Origin: Heliobacteriaceae bacterium
GTDB taxonomy: Bacteria > Cyanobacteriota > Vampirovibrionia > Gastranaerophilales > Gastranaerophilaceae
Assembly: GCA_031267015.1 (NCBI GenBank)
Contig: JAIRZW010000028.1
Coordinates: 1-5,073, forward strand
DNA length: 5,073 nt
Direction: 5' to 3'
Shown in pieces: positions 1 to 5,073 of this stretch; the stretch's first letter is position 1, and every line of letters starts with the position of its first letter. A program made the translations under genes and the position numbers. The notes beneath the pieces were generated by a model, which was not told the origin of the DNA, searched no databases, and saw only the letters and a list, made by a program, of their open reading frames with translations.

Positions 1-762
1 ATAGGTAGGCTTATTGCCCGCAAACCGTGTATCAGGCCAGTCCTGCAAAATCTGGTCATAAGCAGCTTTTTGCACGGTGTCGGTCGGGTCATAAAGTTCC
101 ACCTTGCGGTTGCCGACGTATGCAGGAACATCTTTTGCTCTGTAATACTCGTTGGCATCGCCCGTACCTGCGAGGTTTGCTCTTGTTGTGAAGTGCATCA
201 GGCTGTCAGTGTCAGTCAGCCAGAAGACATCAGCATCAGCAACACTGCTCAAAACAGGATAATCCTCTTTAAGTTTTGTCCAATCCGCTAACTGCGCGGG
301 GTCGGCCGGGTTATAAGCCTGATACTGTGTCGGGGTGCCGTTAATGTTTTTGAAGTAATTTGTACCGTCAAACGTAATATCCGCACGCGGAACTTTATCT
401 GTATTTGAGGTATCGCCAATTGCTACCTGCGGATTTGCGAGTTTTTGCTGAACTCCTGTGTAGATATCCGCATAGTGGAAATGGGTTACCATATAGTTGT
501 ATCCGTCAGGGTCGTTTTTAAGTTCGGAAACTTTGGAAATTGTTTCGCTGTAAAGCCCGTCCTGATAAGAGTATTGCAAAACCGTGAAATCCTGCGTGCT
601 CGGCGGCGTCGGAACTTCAAGCGCCAAAAGTTCGTTAAATGTATTCGCACTCTGGTTTGCCAAAGCTGTACGCGCCTGGTTTATTTGCTGACCTTCATAC
701 TCATCGTTAATTTTTCTTGCTGTCAAGCCTAAATATCTTGCCTGGGACGCTGCCATACCCAT
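1..762 (-). CDS. Hypothetical protein, N-terminal part (254 residues visible, runs off the window)
   Basis: The frame is open from the ATG at 762 to base 1 with no stop, so only the N-terminus is present. The start is supported by GAGGAG at 772-777, nine bases upstream; a second Met two codons in (756) is too far from it. The protein begins MGMAASQARYLGLTARK and continues with a polar, Gln/Asn-rich stretch to about residue 45 that should form an amphipathic helix. A Pro-Thr-rich hinge (PTPPST) follows, then a mixed region rich in Tyr, Asp and Thr (for example DVFWLTDTDSL, ELYDPTDTV). I see no signal peptide, membrane segment or catalytic motif. The N-terminus is of a kind I recall from uncharacterised proteins of Gastranaerophilales; this is memory, not a search. 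The helical start followed by a Tyr/Thr/Asp-rich body would suit a filament or surface subunit, but that is only inference. Gene reality is near certain; function is unknown. Confidence 0.88.
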   Translation of the reverse strand, partial: MGMAASQARYLGLTARKINDEYEGQQINQARTALANQSANTFNELLALEVPTPPSTQDFTVLQYSYQDGLYSETISKVSELKNDPDGYNYMVTHFHYADIYTGVQQKLANPQVAIGDTSNTDKVPRADITFDGTNYFKNINGTPTQYQAYNPADPAQLADWTKLKEDYPVLSSVADADVFWLTDTDSLMHFTTRANLAGTGDANEYYRAKDVPAYVGNRKVELYDPTDTVQKAAYDQILQDWPDTRFAGNKPTY

Positions 763-771
763 AAGGTTTTT

Positions 772-777
772 CTCCTC
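772..777 (-). promoter_or_regulatory. Ribosome binding site of the 762-1 gene
   Basis: GAGGAG on the minus strand lies nine bases before the ATG at 762. It decides between the two closely spaced Met codons (762 and 756) in favour of the first. It sits just after an A-rich run on the coding strand. Confidence 0.75.
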
Positions 778-789
778 TTTTTTTTCTTA

Positions 790-857
790 CTCGCTCGCTT
801 TTAGCGGGTCTTCGGCCGTCGCCTCCGCGCCGTCCTGCGCCCTCTGCTCGCTCGCGC
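790..857 (-). other. GC-rich island in the leader of the 762-1 gene, bounded by 9-bp direct repeats
   Basis: This 68-base block has about 74% G+C by hand count and sits in an otherwise very AT-rich intergenic region. It lies between the probable promoter (872-900) and the ribosome binding site (772-777), so it should be transcribed in the leader. The 9-mer CTCGCTCGC (plus strand) occurs at 790-798 and again at 847-855, a period of 57 bases or 19 codons. On the minus strand the block is purine-rich and reads as G-starting codons (ASEQRAQDGAEATAEDPLKASE, then TAA at 787-789), with the ASE triplet repeated at both ends. The only clear stem is a 4-bp hairpin, CGCT-AAA-AGCG. It could be a dispersed repeat, a degenerate coding tail or a structured leader; the sequence alone does not decide. 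Confidence 0.6.
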
Positions 858-871
858 AAACTACCTGTTTT

Positions 872-900
872 TTATATAATGACAATTTTATATAAGTCAA
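872..900 (-). promoter_or_regulatory. Probable sigma70-type promoter for the 762-1 gene
   Basis: On the minus strand TTGACT (895-900) is followed after 17 bases by ATATAA (872-877); shifting one base gives TATATA with a 16-base spacer. The surroundings are AT-rich, and the predicted transcript would have a leader of roughly 100 bases containing the GC-rich island. A perfect TATAAT also occurs at 908-913, but no convincing -35 lies upstream of it. Confidence 0.55.
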
Positions 901-971
901 CAATATAATTATACGGTAATTTAGAGGAAAAAAATATCGAAAAACGCCAAAATCATTCGTTTGGTGTAGGG

Positions 972-1649
972 TTACCAAGGGTAATCGTCTTTGATTTCCC
1001 AACCGTCTTGCATAATCAACGCAGCACACCAATATCCATATCCATCCTTTCTGCAGGCACGAATACGATTTCCGTTTATCAATTCATTTCTAGTAAGATG
1101 CTCCGGATTTGCATACATTCCACTAATAATTGCACTTCCGTTTGGTATCAGTCCATGCTTTGCTGAAATCACAAAAAGAAAAAAATCCTTGCCATACGTA
1201 TTAGGTCCCTTTTCTCCATTTATATCAATCATTATATCTTTAGCATCATTAAACATAAAACTGCCAATAGATACATGCACGCCATTTATGGACAATAATG
1301 AATGCCCTGTAAGCGTTGTTGTGTTGTAAGCTCTAGTCCCGTCAAGAAATTTATAATGCAATTTATTATCAATAGTAGTAGTGCTTACAGCCTTTAAATT
1401 TTTTAAATATTTCGCCAAATATGTATCAAGAAATGCTGCCGCAGACAGGCTGTAATTCCAATTTTCAAGTGAACCGTTATCAATTTCAGAAAGCATTATG
1501 ACTTGGGTTAATTCAGAATAAGTTTTTTTAAGCCTTATAGCCGTTTGTTTTTTCTGATAATTTGCAATCAGGCTTGGCAGGGTTAATGTAGCAACCACAC
1601 CAATGATACCAAGGATGATTAAAACCTCAGAAAGCGTAAACCCTTTCAT
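972..1649 (-). CDS. Type IV prepilin-like protein with N-terminal cleavage/methylation domain
   Basis: This 225-residue protein starts MKGFTLSEVLIILGIIGVVA, a class III (type IV pilin/pseudopilin) signal. A prepilin peptidase would cut between Gly3 and Phe4 and methylate the new N-terminus; the conserved Glu at mature position 5 (Glu8 here) is present. The hydrophobic segment, about residues 9-27, serves as membrane anchor and assembly helix. It continues into the polar helix NYQKKQTAIRLKKTYSELTQ. The globular part has an Asp/Asn/Gly loop with GPN (141-151), the segment KHGLIPNGS (164-172), and a C-terminal block with two cysteines (199, 208) ending in DGWEIKDDYPW; the cysteines may form a disulphide. 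I recall this layout from the many prepilin-like proteins of Gastranaerophilales. I chose the ATG at 1649 because the leader is then canonical and AAGGA lies at 1660-1664; a longer TTG-started frame to 1730 would put 27 unsuitable residues before it. The gene looks more AT-rich than rpsA. Assembly machinery and peptidase are not in the window, so the type of filament is unknown. Confidence 0.92.
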   Translation of the reverse strand: MKGFTLSEVLIILGIIGVVATLTLPSLIANYQKKQTAIRLKKTYSELTQVIMLSEIDNGSLENWNYSLSAAAFLDTYLAKYLKNLKAVSTTTIDNKLHYKFLDGTRAYNTTTLTGHSLLSINGVHVSIGSFMFNDAKDIMIDINGEKGPNTYGKDFFLFVISAKHGLIPNGSAIISGMYANPEHLTRNELINGNRIRACRKDGYGYWCAALIMQDGWEIKDDYPW

Positions 1650-1697
1650 GCCACTGCGTTCCTTGCAATGATACCCCATAAAACCCCGGCCAGAGCT

Positions 1698-1726
1698 TAA
1701 ATAAGGTAGCCCCCCCCCCGTGGAAA
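1698..1726 (-). promoter_or_regulatory. Possible prepilin promoter with a G10 tract in its spacer
   Basis: On the minus strand TTTCCA (1721-1726) and TATTTA (1698-1703) are separated by exactly 17 bases. Each matches the sigma70 consensus at about four of six positions, so the promoter is weak or doubtful. The spacer contains the ten-G run at 1710-1719. Transcription would start near 1691, giving a leader of about 40 bases before the ATG at 1649. If real, gain or loss of a G would change the -35/-10 spacing. Confidence 0.3.
1710..1719. repeat. Homopolymer of ten C (G10 on the coding strand)
   Basis: Ten consecutive C occur on the plus strand, in the 114-base gap between rpsA and the prepilin and 61 bases upstream of the prepilin start. 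It is the only tract of this kind in the window. Such tracts slip during replication and are also error-prone in sequencing. Confidence 0.95.
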
Positions 1727-1763
1727 CCAAGTCATACCAACAGTTTTCGTTGTTCTGAACATG

Positions 1764-2903
1764 TTATTCCCTTTCAGTTTGCTCGTCTTGGGCTTTTTCT
1801 TGGGCTTTCTTTTTGGCTTTCGGTTTCGGCTCCCCAAGCTCCTCTACGCCAATGTCGCCGTTTGGCTCGCGCACAGACAGCGCAATCCGTTTGTCTGTCG
1901 GGTTAAATTTTAGAATATAGGTCATAATCTTGTCGCTGACTTTGACAATGGTGTCGTTTTGGTTCTGGTACTCTACAACTTCGTTATGCGGCAAAAGCGC
2001 TTCCACGCCCGGGAAAACTTCTACAAACGCGCCAAAATGCTTGATTCTGGTTACGGTACCTTCAACTTTGTCGCCTTCTTTAATCTGTTTTTCAGCTTCC
2101 AGCCATGGGTCCGGCTCAAGATTTTTAAGGCTGAGGCTTACGCGCTGCTTGTCGTGGTCTACCGCAATAACCTCAACGTCAATCTTATCGCCAACATTCA
2201 AAATGTCAGTCGGATGGTCAATCCACCGCCACGAAAGCTGCGAAAGCGGAAGCAGTCCGTCGATTCCGCCTAAATCAATAAACGCGCCAAAGTCTGTAAT
2301 CCTTACAACGTCGCCCTTAACAACCTGGCCGGGTTCGATTTGCGAGAATACATTCTTTCTGACTTCAAGAGCTGTGTCCTCATAAACTTTTTTGTTAGAC
2401 AGGATGAAGTTGCTTTGCTGAGGGTCGAGCGTGAGGATTTTAACCTCAATTTTGCCGCCGACTTCAAGGTCGCTTTCTTTCACGCGCAGCTGTGAAGACG
2501 GCACAAACCCTCTCACGCCGGAGATTTCAACAAGAATCCCGCCCTTAACGATTCCCGCAATTGTGCCCAGAATTGTTTCGTCAGCGGCTTTTGCTTTTTC
2601 AAGCTCCTGCCATGCATAAGCCTGATCAACCTTTTTGCGCGAAAGAAGGAATTTTCCGTCCTCATCTTCTTCTCTTATAATAAGAAATTCATATTCTTTG
2701 CCTTTTTCAAGCTTGCTTTCGACGCTCTCGTCCTTGTCTGCCGCCTCGCGGTTCGGAACGACCGCGATTGTTTTCGCCCCGATATCTACCATTGCACCCT
2801 GGCTGTCATAACCGCACACAATACCTTTAACCAAGTCACCTTTCTGGAACTTGTAATCATACTGTTTCAGTAATTCTTCAAAATCTAATTCTTTAGATGT
2901 CAT
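1764..2903 (-). CDS. rpsA: 30S ribosomal protein S1 (four S1 domains)
   Basis: The 379-residue protein consists of four S1-type OB-fold RNA-binding domains at about residues 20-91, 107-172, 191-261 and 276-346. The third is the best match to the family (KGDVVRITDFGAFIDLGGID, then GLLPLSQLSW), and the fourth repeats it (GTVTRIKHFGAFVEVFPGVE). A charged tail rich in Lys, Ala, Glu and Gln (356-379) ends the protein. S1 binds mRNA leaders and helps load them on the 30S subunit. The opening, with FEELLKQYDYKFQKGD and then GAMVDIGAKT, closely resembles cyanobacterial S1. The known cyanobacterial form has three S1 domains, the Firmicutes homologue four and Escherichia coli six, so the four here are notable. 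The ATG at 2903 has GGAG at 2911-2914, seven bases upstream, and a strong promoter lies at 2941-2969. The next gene (prepilin) starts 114 bases after its stop, with no convincing terminator between them. Confidence 0.96.
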   Translation of the reverse strand: MTSKELDFEELLKQYDYKFQKGDLVKGIVCGYDSQGAMVDIGAKTIAVVPNREAADKDESVESKLEKGKEYEFLIIREEDEDGKFLLSRKKVDQAYAWQELEKAKAADETILGTIAGIVKGGILVEISGVRGFVPSSQLRVKESDLEVGGKIEVKILTLDPQQSNFILSNKKVYEDTALEVRKNVFSQIEPGQVVKGDVVRITDFGAFIDLGGIDGLLPLSQLSWRWIDHPTDILNVGDKIDVEVIAVDHDKQRVSLSLKNLEPDPWLEAEKQIKEGDKVEGTVTRIKHFGAFVEVFPGVEALLPHNEVVEYQNQNDTIVKVSDKIMTYILKFNPTDKRIALSVREPNGDIGVEELGEPKPKAKKKAQEKAQDEQTERE

Positions 2904-2940
2904 TTTTCTGCTCCGGACACAATAATAATTCTTAAAACCT

Positions 2941-2969
2941 ATTCTAGCAGACGTTTGTCGATTTGTAAA
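2941..2969 (-). promoter_or_regulatory. rpsA promoter (sigma70-type, extended -10)
   Basis: On the minus strand TTTACA (2964-2969) is followed after 17 bases by TAGAAT (2941-2946). Each matches the consensus at five of six positions, and TGC directly before the -10 makes it an extended -10. Transcription would start near 2934, leaving a leader of about 30 bases with the GGAG ribosome binding site. This is the best promoter in the window and suits a highly expressed ribosomal protein gene. Confidence 0.7.
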
Positions 2970-2995
2970 GCTTTTGTAAATTTACTTAACATTTC

Positions 2996-3298
2996 TTAAG
3001 GCTTTTTAAGGCGTTTTAGAATGCTCGCGAATAAAGTTGATATTTCTTCAGGAGTGCCTTTTTTGTTAAGAACCTTGTCAAACAGCTTAAAACCGCCTTT
3101 TTCTTTAATCATTATATCCAGATTCAGCGCATTTTCGCCTACGGTAAATCTGTAAAAAGCGTCCCCTATGCCCTGTAAATCATAAACCTGAACCTTTGCA
3201 TCAGGCATATGCAACTTATTTCTGACGCTTAATCCGTCAGCTTCTAAAAGATAGTTTGGATGTGGCTGCAAATAGTTTACGCCGTCGATTGTAGTCAT
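2996..3298 (-). CDS. Small hypothetical protein (100 residues)
   Basis: I do not recognise this protein. It is a complete frame, ATG at 3298 to TAA at 2996-2998, with a good ribosome binding site (AAGGAG, six bases before the start), which supports it as a real gene. It begins MTTIDGVNYLQPHPNYLLEA, has a central part likely to be beta-rich (VQVYDLQGIGDAFYRFTVG, then LNLDIMIKE), and ends in a basic helix (EEISTLFASILKRLKKP). There is no signal peptide, membrane segment or cysteine, so it is probably a soluble cytoplasmic protein. It lies between valS and rpsA, 95 bases after valS and 92 bases before the rpsA start, all in the same direction. That position alone does not establish a role in translation. 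Its base composition resembles its neighbours. Confidence 0.8.
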   Translation of the reverse strand: MTTIDGVNYLQPHPNYLLEADGLSVRNKLHMPDAKVQVYDLQGIGDAFYRFTVGENALNLDIMIKEKGGFKLFDKVLNKKGTPEEISTLFASILKRLKKP

Positions 3299-3393
3299 TA
3301 TTTTCTCCTTTTGGTTATTTAAAAAAAGAAAAAAATAATTTTTGACAGCTGAGAAAAATATCGTAACAAAAATTAAAGTATATTTAATACTCG
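3299..3393 (-). other. valS to small-gene intergenic region, AT-rich
   Basis: These 95 bases are strongly AT-rich, with runs of A on the plus strand around 3321-3336. The ribosome binding site AAGGAG of the 3298 gene is at 3305-3310. I found no convincing promoter for that gene; a TGT-TACGAT element resembling an extended -10 near 3360-3368 lacks a -35. Confidence 0.5.
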
Positions 3394-3410
3394 TTAGGAT
3401 TTTAACGAGT
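3372..3410 (-). terminator. Possible weak transcription terminator at the end of valS (two adjacent inverted repeats)
   Basis: Two inverted repeats lie in tandem. The first, ACTCGTTA at 3389-3396 with TAACGAGT at 3403-3410, is a perfect 8-bp stem with a 6-base loop that overlaps the valS stop codon. The second, ATTAAA at 3372-3377 with TTTAAT at 3383-3388, is a 6-bp AT-only stem followed on the minus strand by a short T-run. Position and tail fit an intrinsic terminator, but the stems are weak, so part of the transcription may continue into the 3298 gene. Confidence 0.35.
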
Positions 3411-5073
3411 TAATCAGCTTGGTTATTGTGTTTTCCTGCACCGTAATCTCGTCAATGCGCGCCGTCGTCTGCTCAATAAGCTCTTTTGGCGCGTTTGCAA
3501 CAAATTTTGCGTTGTTCATCCGGCCCGAAAGCGAATTTTTCTCGGCTGTGAGTTTGTCTAATTTCTTCTGCTGGCGCACGATTTCTTCGTTTAAGTCGAT
3601 TAAGTTTTCCAGCGGAATAATGATTTTCGATGCTGACACAATCGCTGCCGCTGACTTTTTCGGCGCCTCATACGCAGTGTAGGCGATGTTTTCCACCCGC
3701 GCAAGCCGTTTGATATAAGCTTCAATCGCCTCGAAAACCGGTTTTTCACCCGCTTCCGCCTGAATTTGGATATCAAATCTCACTGAAGGTGCTATATTAA
3801 AGCTCTGGCGCACATTTCGCAGCGATTTAATCGTCTCAAACACAAGCTCCATTTGCTTGGCTTCTTTTGCAAAAGCCAATTTGGCGTTGTATTGCGGGAA
3901 GTCGGCAACAATAAGCGCCGAATTTTCCCTCTCCCTCCGGGAGAGGGGCAGGGGTGAGGGTAATAACTGCCAGATTTCTTCTGTTATATGCGGCATAATC
4001 GGGTGAAGCATACGCAAAGCCCCGTCCAGAACATGTTTTAAAACACGCCGGGTATTTAATTTAGTTGCGGCGGTCAAGCCGTCAGGTTCATTTTCTTGCA
4101 GTTGTATTTTTGCAATCTCAACGTACCAGTCACAAAAATCGTTCCAGAAGAAATCGTACAAAATATGCGCGGTTTCACCGATTCGGAAGTCTTTGATGTT
4201 CCCGTTAACCTCTTTTGCGGTTGAATTTAGCTTGTCTAAAATCCATGTGTCTGCTATTGTCAATGAATCAAGGTCAATCGGCTCGTCGTCAACGCCGTCG
4301 AGGTTCATGAGCACGAATCGTGACGCATTCCAAATCTTGTTCGCGAAATTTCGGCCGTATTCAAAGCGTTCGTCGCTTATTTTAATGTCCTGCCCGCCGT
4401 AAGTGCAAAGCGACGTAAGCGTGAATCTTAGCGCGTCACAGCCGTATTTGTCGATTAAAACAACCGGGTCGAGTGTGTTGCCTTTGGATTTTGACATTTT
4501 TTGGCCTTTTTCGTCGCGTATCAGGCCGTGGATGTAAACAGTCGAAAACGGCGCTTTTCCGGTGAATTCCAGCCCCATGGTTATCATGCGCGCAACCCAG
4601 AAAAAGATTATGTCAAAACCTGTCACAAGCGTGGTTGTCGGGTAGAATTTTTTATAATCCGGGTGGTCTGTGTTTGGCCAATGCATCGTAGAAAACGGCC
4701 ACAGGCCTGATGAAAACCAAGTATCCAGCACGTCGCTGTCCTGTTCGTAATTTTCCGGGTCTGGGTTTTCTTTTGCCACAACCATTTCGCCCGTGGTCTT
4801 GTGGTAATACGCCGGAATCTGGTGACCCCACCACAGTTGGCGCGAAATACACCAGTCGCGGATGTTTTCCATCCAGCCAAGGTAATTTTTTGTCCAGCGC
4901 TCAGGCACAAACTTAATCCGGCCGTCATGCACAGCCGCAATCGCGTCTTTTGCCAAAGGCTCCATTTTTACAAACCTCTGGTGGGACAAAAGCGGCTCAA
5001 TTGTTGTGTGACAGCGCTGGCATTTGCCTACATTGTGCTCGTGGTCGCGCGTGCGAAGCAAAAAGTTATTATA
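3394..5073 (-). CDS. valS: Valyl-tRNA synthetase, C-terminal part (559 residues visible)
   Basis: The enzyme charges tRNA-Val with valine in the cytoplasm. The frame enters at 5073 and ends with TAA at 3394-3396; ValRS is usually around 880-900 residues, so about the last 60% is visible and the HIGH motif lies outside. Seen in order (visible numbering): a CQRC pair (18-21) and [16 protein letters not shown] where the editing domain returns to the catalytic fold; the ValRS signature [12 protein letters not shown] (73-84); [15 protein letters not shown]; the KMSKS loop (192-196) in [10 protein letters not shown]; the anticodon-binding helical domain, roughly 270-415; and a C-terminal coiled-coil arm (about 488-555), typical of ValRS. 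Two oddities: the usual QWF before VKM reads QRF here (Arg codon AGG instead of TGG), and after EEIWQLL an extra stretch [13 protein letters not shown] is encoded by a REP-like palindrome (3927-3960). Neither breaks the frame, and everything downstream aligns with the family, so the enzyme is probably functional. Confidence 0.97.
   Translation of the reverse strand, partial: YNNFLLRTRDHEHNVGKCQRCHTTIEPLLSHQRFVKMEPLAKDAIAAVHDGRIKFVPERWTKNYLGWMENIRDWCISRQLWWGHQIPAYYHKTTGEMVVAKENPDPENYEQDSDVLDTWFSSGLWPFSTMHWPNTDHPDYKKFYPTTTLVTGFDIIFFWVARMITMGLEFTGKAPFSTVYIHGLIRDEKGQKMSKSKGNTLDPVVLIDKYGCDALRFTLTSLCTYGGQDIKISDERFEYGRNFANKIWNASRFVLMNLDGVDDEPIDLDSLTIADTWILDKLNSTAKEVNGNIKDFRIGETAHILYDFFWNDFCDWYVEIAKIQLQENEPDGLTAATKLNTRRVLKHVLDGALRMLHPIMPHITEEIWQLLPSPLPLSRRERENSALIVADFPQYNAKLAFAKEAKQMELVFETIKSLRNVRQSFNIAPSVRFDIQIQAEAGEKPVFEAIEAYIKRLARVENIAYTAYEAPKKSAAAIVSASKIIIPLENLIDLNEEIVRQQKKLDKLTAEKNSLSGRMNNAKFVANAPKELIEQTTARIDEITVQENTITKLINSLKS
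3927..3960. repeat. REP-like GC-rich palindrome inserted in frame in valS
   Basis: On the plus strand CCCTCTCCC (3927-3935) pairs perfectly with GGGAGAGGG (3939-3947) around a TCC loop. A G-rich arm, GGGGTGAGGG (3951-3960), follows, whose last five bases can also pair with CCCTC at 3927-3931. This is a widespread type of short extragenic repeat, normally found between genes. Here it is read on the minus strand as [11 protein letters not shown] inside valyl-tRNA synthetase, between the anticodon-binding domain and the ALIVADFPQ segment. Confidence 0.85.

Noticed and set aside
70..732. Plus-strand frames opposite the 762-1 gene
   Set aside because: The minus-strand frame is open for the whole 762 bases with a good ribosome binding site; the plus-strand frames are short and lack motifs.
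930..971. T-rich stretch after the prepilin stop, considered as an intrinsic terminator
   Set aside because: A run of T is present on the minus strand, but only a 4-bp CGAA/TTCG stem with a long loop precedes it.
787..1032. 81-residue minus-strand frame overlapping the prepilin end and the GC-rich island
   Set aside because: It overlaps the prepilin 3' end in another frame, crosses AT-rich promoter-like DNA and has no start context. Only its last part, in the GC-rich island, looks codon-like, and that is reported separately.
1650..1730. Upstream extension of the prepilin frame from a TTG at 1730
   Set aside because: It would put 27 residues, including Gly residues coded by the G10 tract, before a canonical MKG-FTLSE leader; a Shine-Dalgarno-like AAGGA precedes the ATG at 1649.
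1751..1765. Palindromes TGTTCTGAACA and AACATGTT just after the rpsA stop, considered as an SOS (LexA) box
   Set aside because: The GAAC and GTTA half-sites are only two bases apart and imperfect, unlike the GAAC-N4-GTTC spacing of the Gram-positive box.
991..2619. Plus-strand frames opposite the prepilin and rpsA
   Set aside because: They are antisense shadows of well-supported minus-strand genes and show no family resemblance.
2976..2985. Palindrome GTAAATTTAC upstream of the rpsA promoter, considered as an operator or terminator
   Set aside because: It is short and almost all A/T, has no T-run suited to termination, and is expected by chance in DNA of this composition.
3342..3370. Perfect TTGACA on the plus strand (3342-3347)
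   Set aside because: No -10-like hexamer lies 16-18 bases downstream, and it would fire against valS with no plus-strand gene to serve.
4193..4940. Short plus- and minus-strand frames inside valS
   Set aside because: The valS frame aligns continuously with its family across this stretch, so these are shadows.

Overview
The window looks like a chromosomal segment of a gut Gastranaerophilales bacterium (the Melainabacteria/Vampirovibrionia side of the cyanobacterial phylum). Three things suggest this. The prepilin has the N- and C-terminal signatures I associate with the large pilin-like families of that group. The start of ribosomal protein S1 resembles the cyanobacterial form. The first reading frame begins with an N-terminus (MGMAASQARYLGLTARK) that I recall from the same lineage. 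This assignment rests on recognition, not on a search.

Every supported gene lies on the minus strand, so transcription runs from high to low coordinates. In that order: the C-terminal 559 residues of valyl-tRNA synthetase (5073-3394, cut by the window edge); a small unrecognised 100-residue protein (3298-2996); a four-domain ribosomal protein S1 (2903-1764) with a good promoter of its own; a type IV prepilin-like protein (1649-972); and the N-terminal 254 residues of an unrecognised protein (762-1, cut by the other edge).

The translation genes (valS, rpsA) are housekeeping. The prepilin belongs to surface or secretion machinery whose other parts are not in this window. The genes are separated by gaps of 92 to 209 bases, two of which carry clear promoter-like sequences, so this is a run of co-directional but probably separately transcribed genes, not one tight operon.

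I did not find a new multi-gene system. The points worth a second look are: (1) a short REP-like palindrome inserted in frame in valS, read through as about 13 extra residues; (2) a run of ten G (coding strand) just upstream of the prepilin, inside a possible promoter spacer, which could be a slippage switch or an assembly problem; (3) a 68-base GC-rich, codon-like island bounded by 9-bp direct repeats in the leader of the 762-1 gene; and (4) an Arg where ValRS normally has a conserved Trp.
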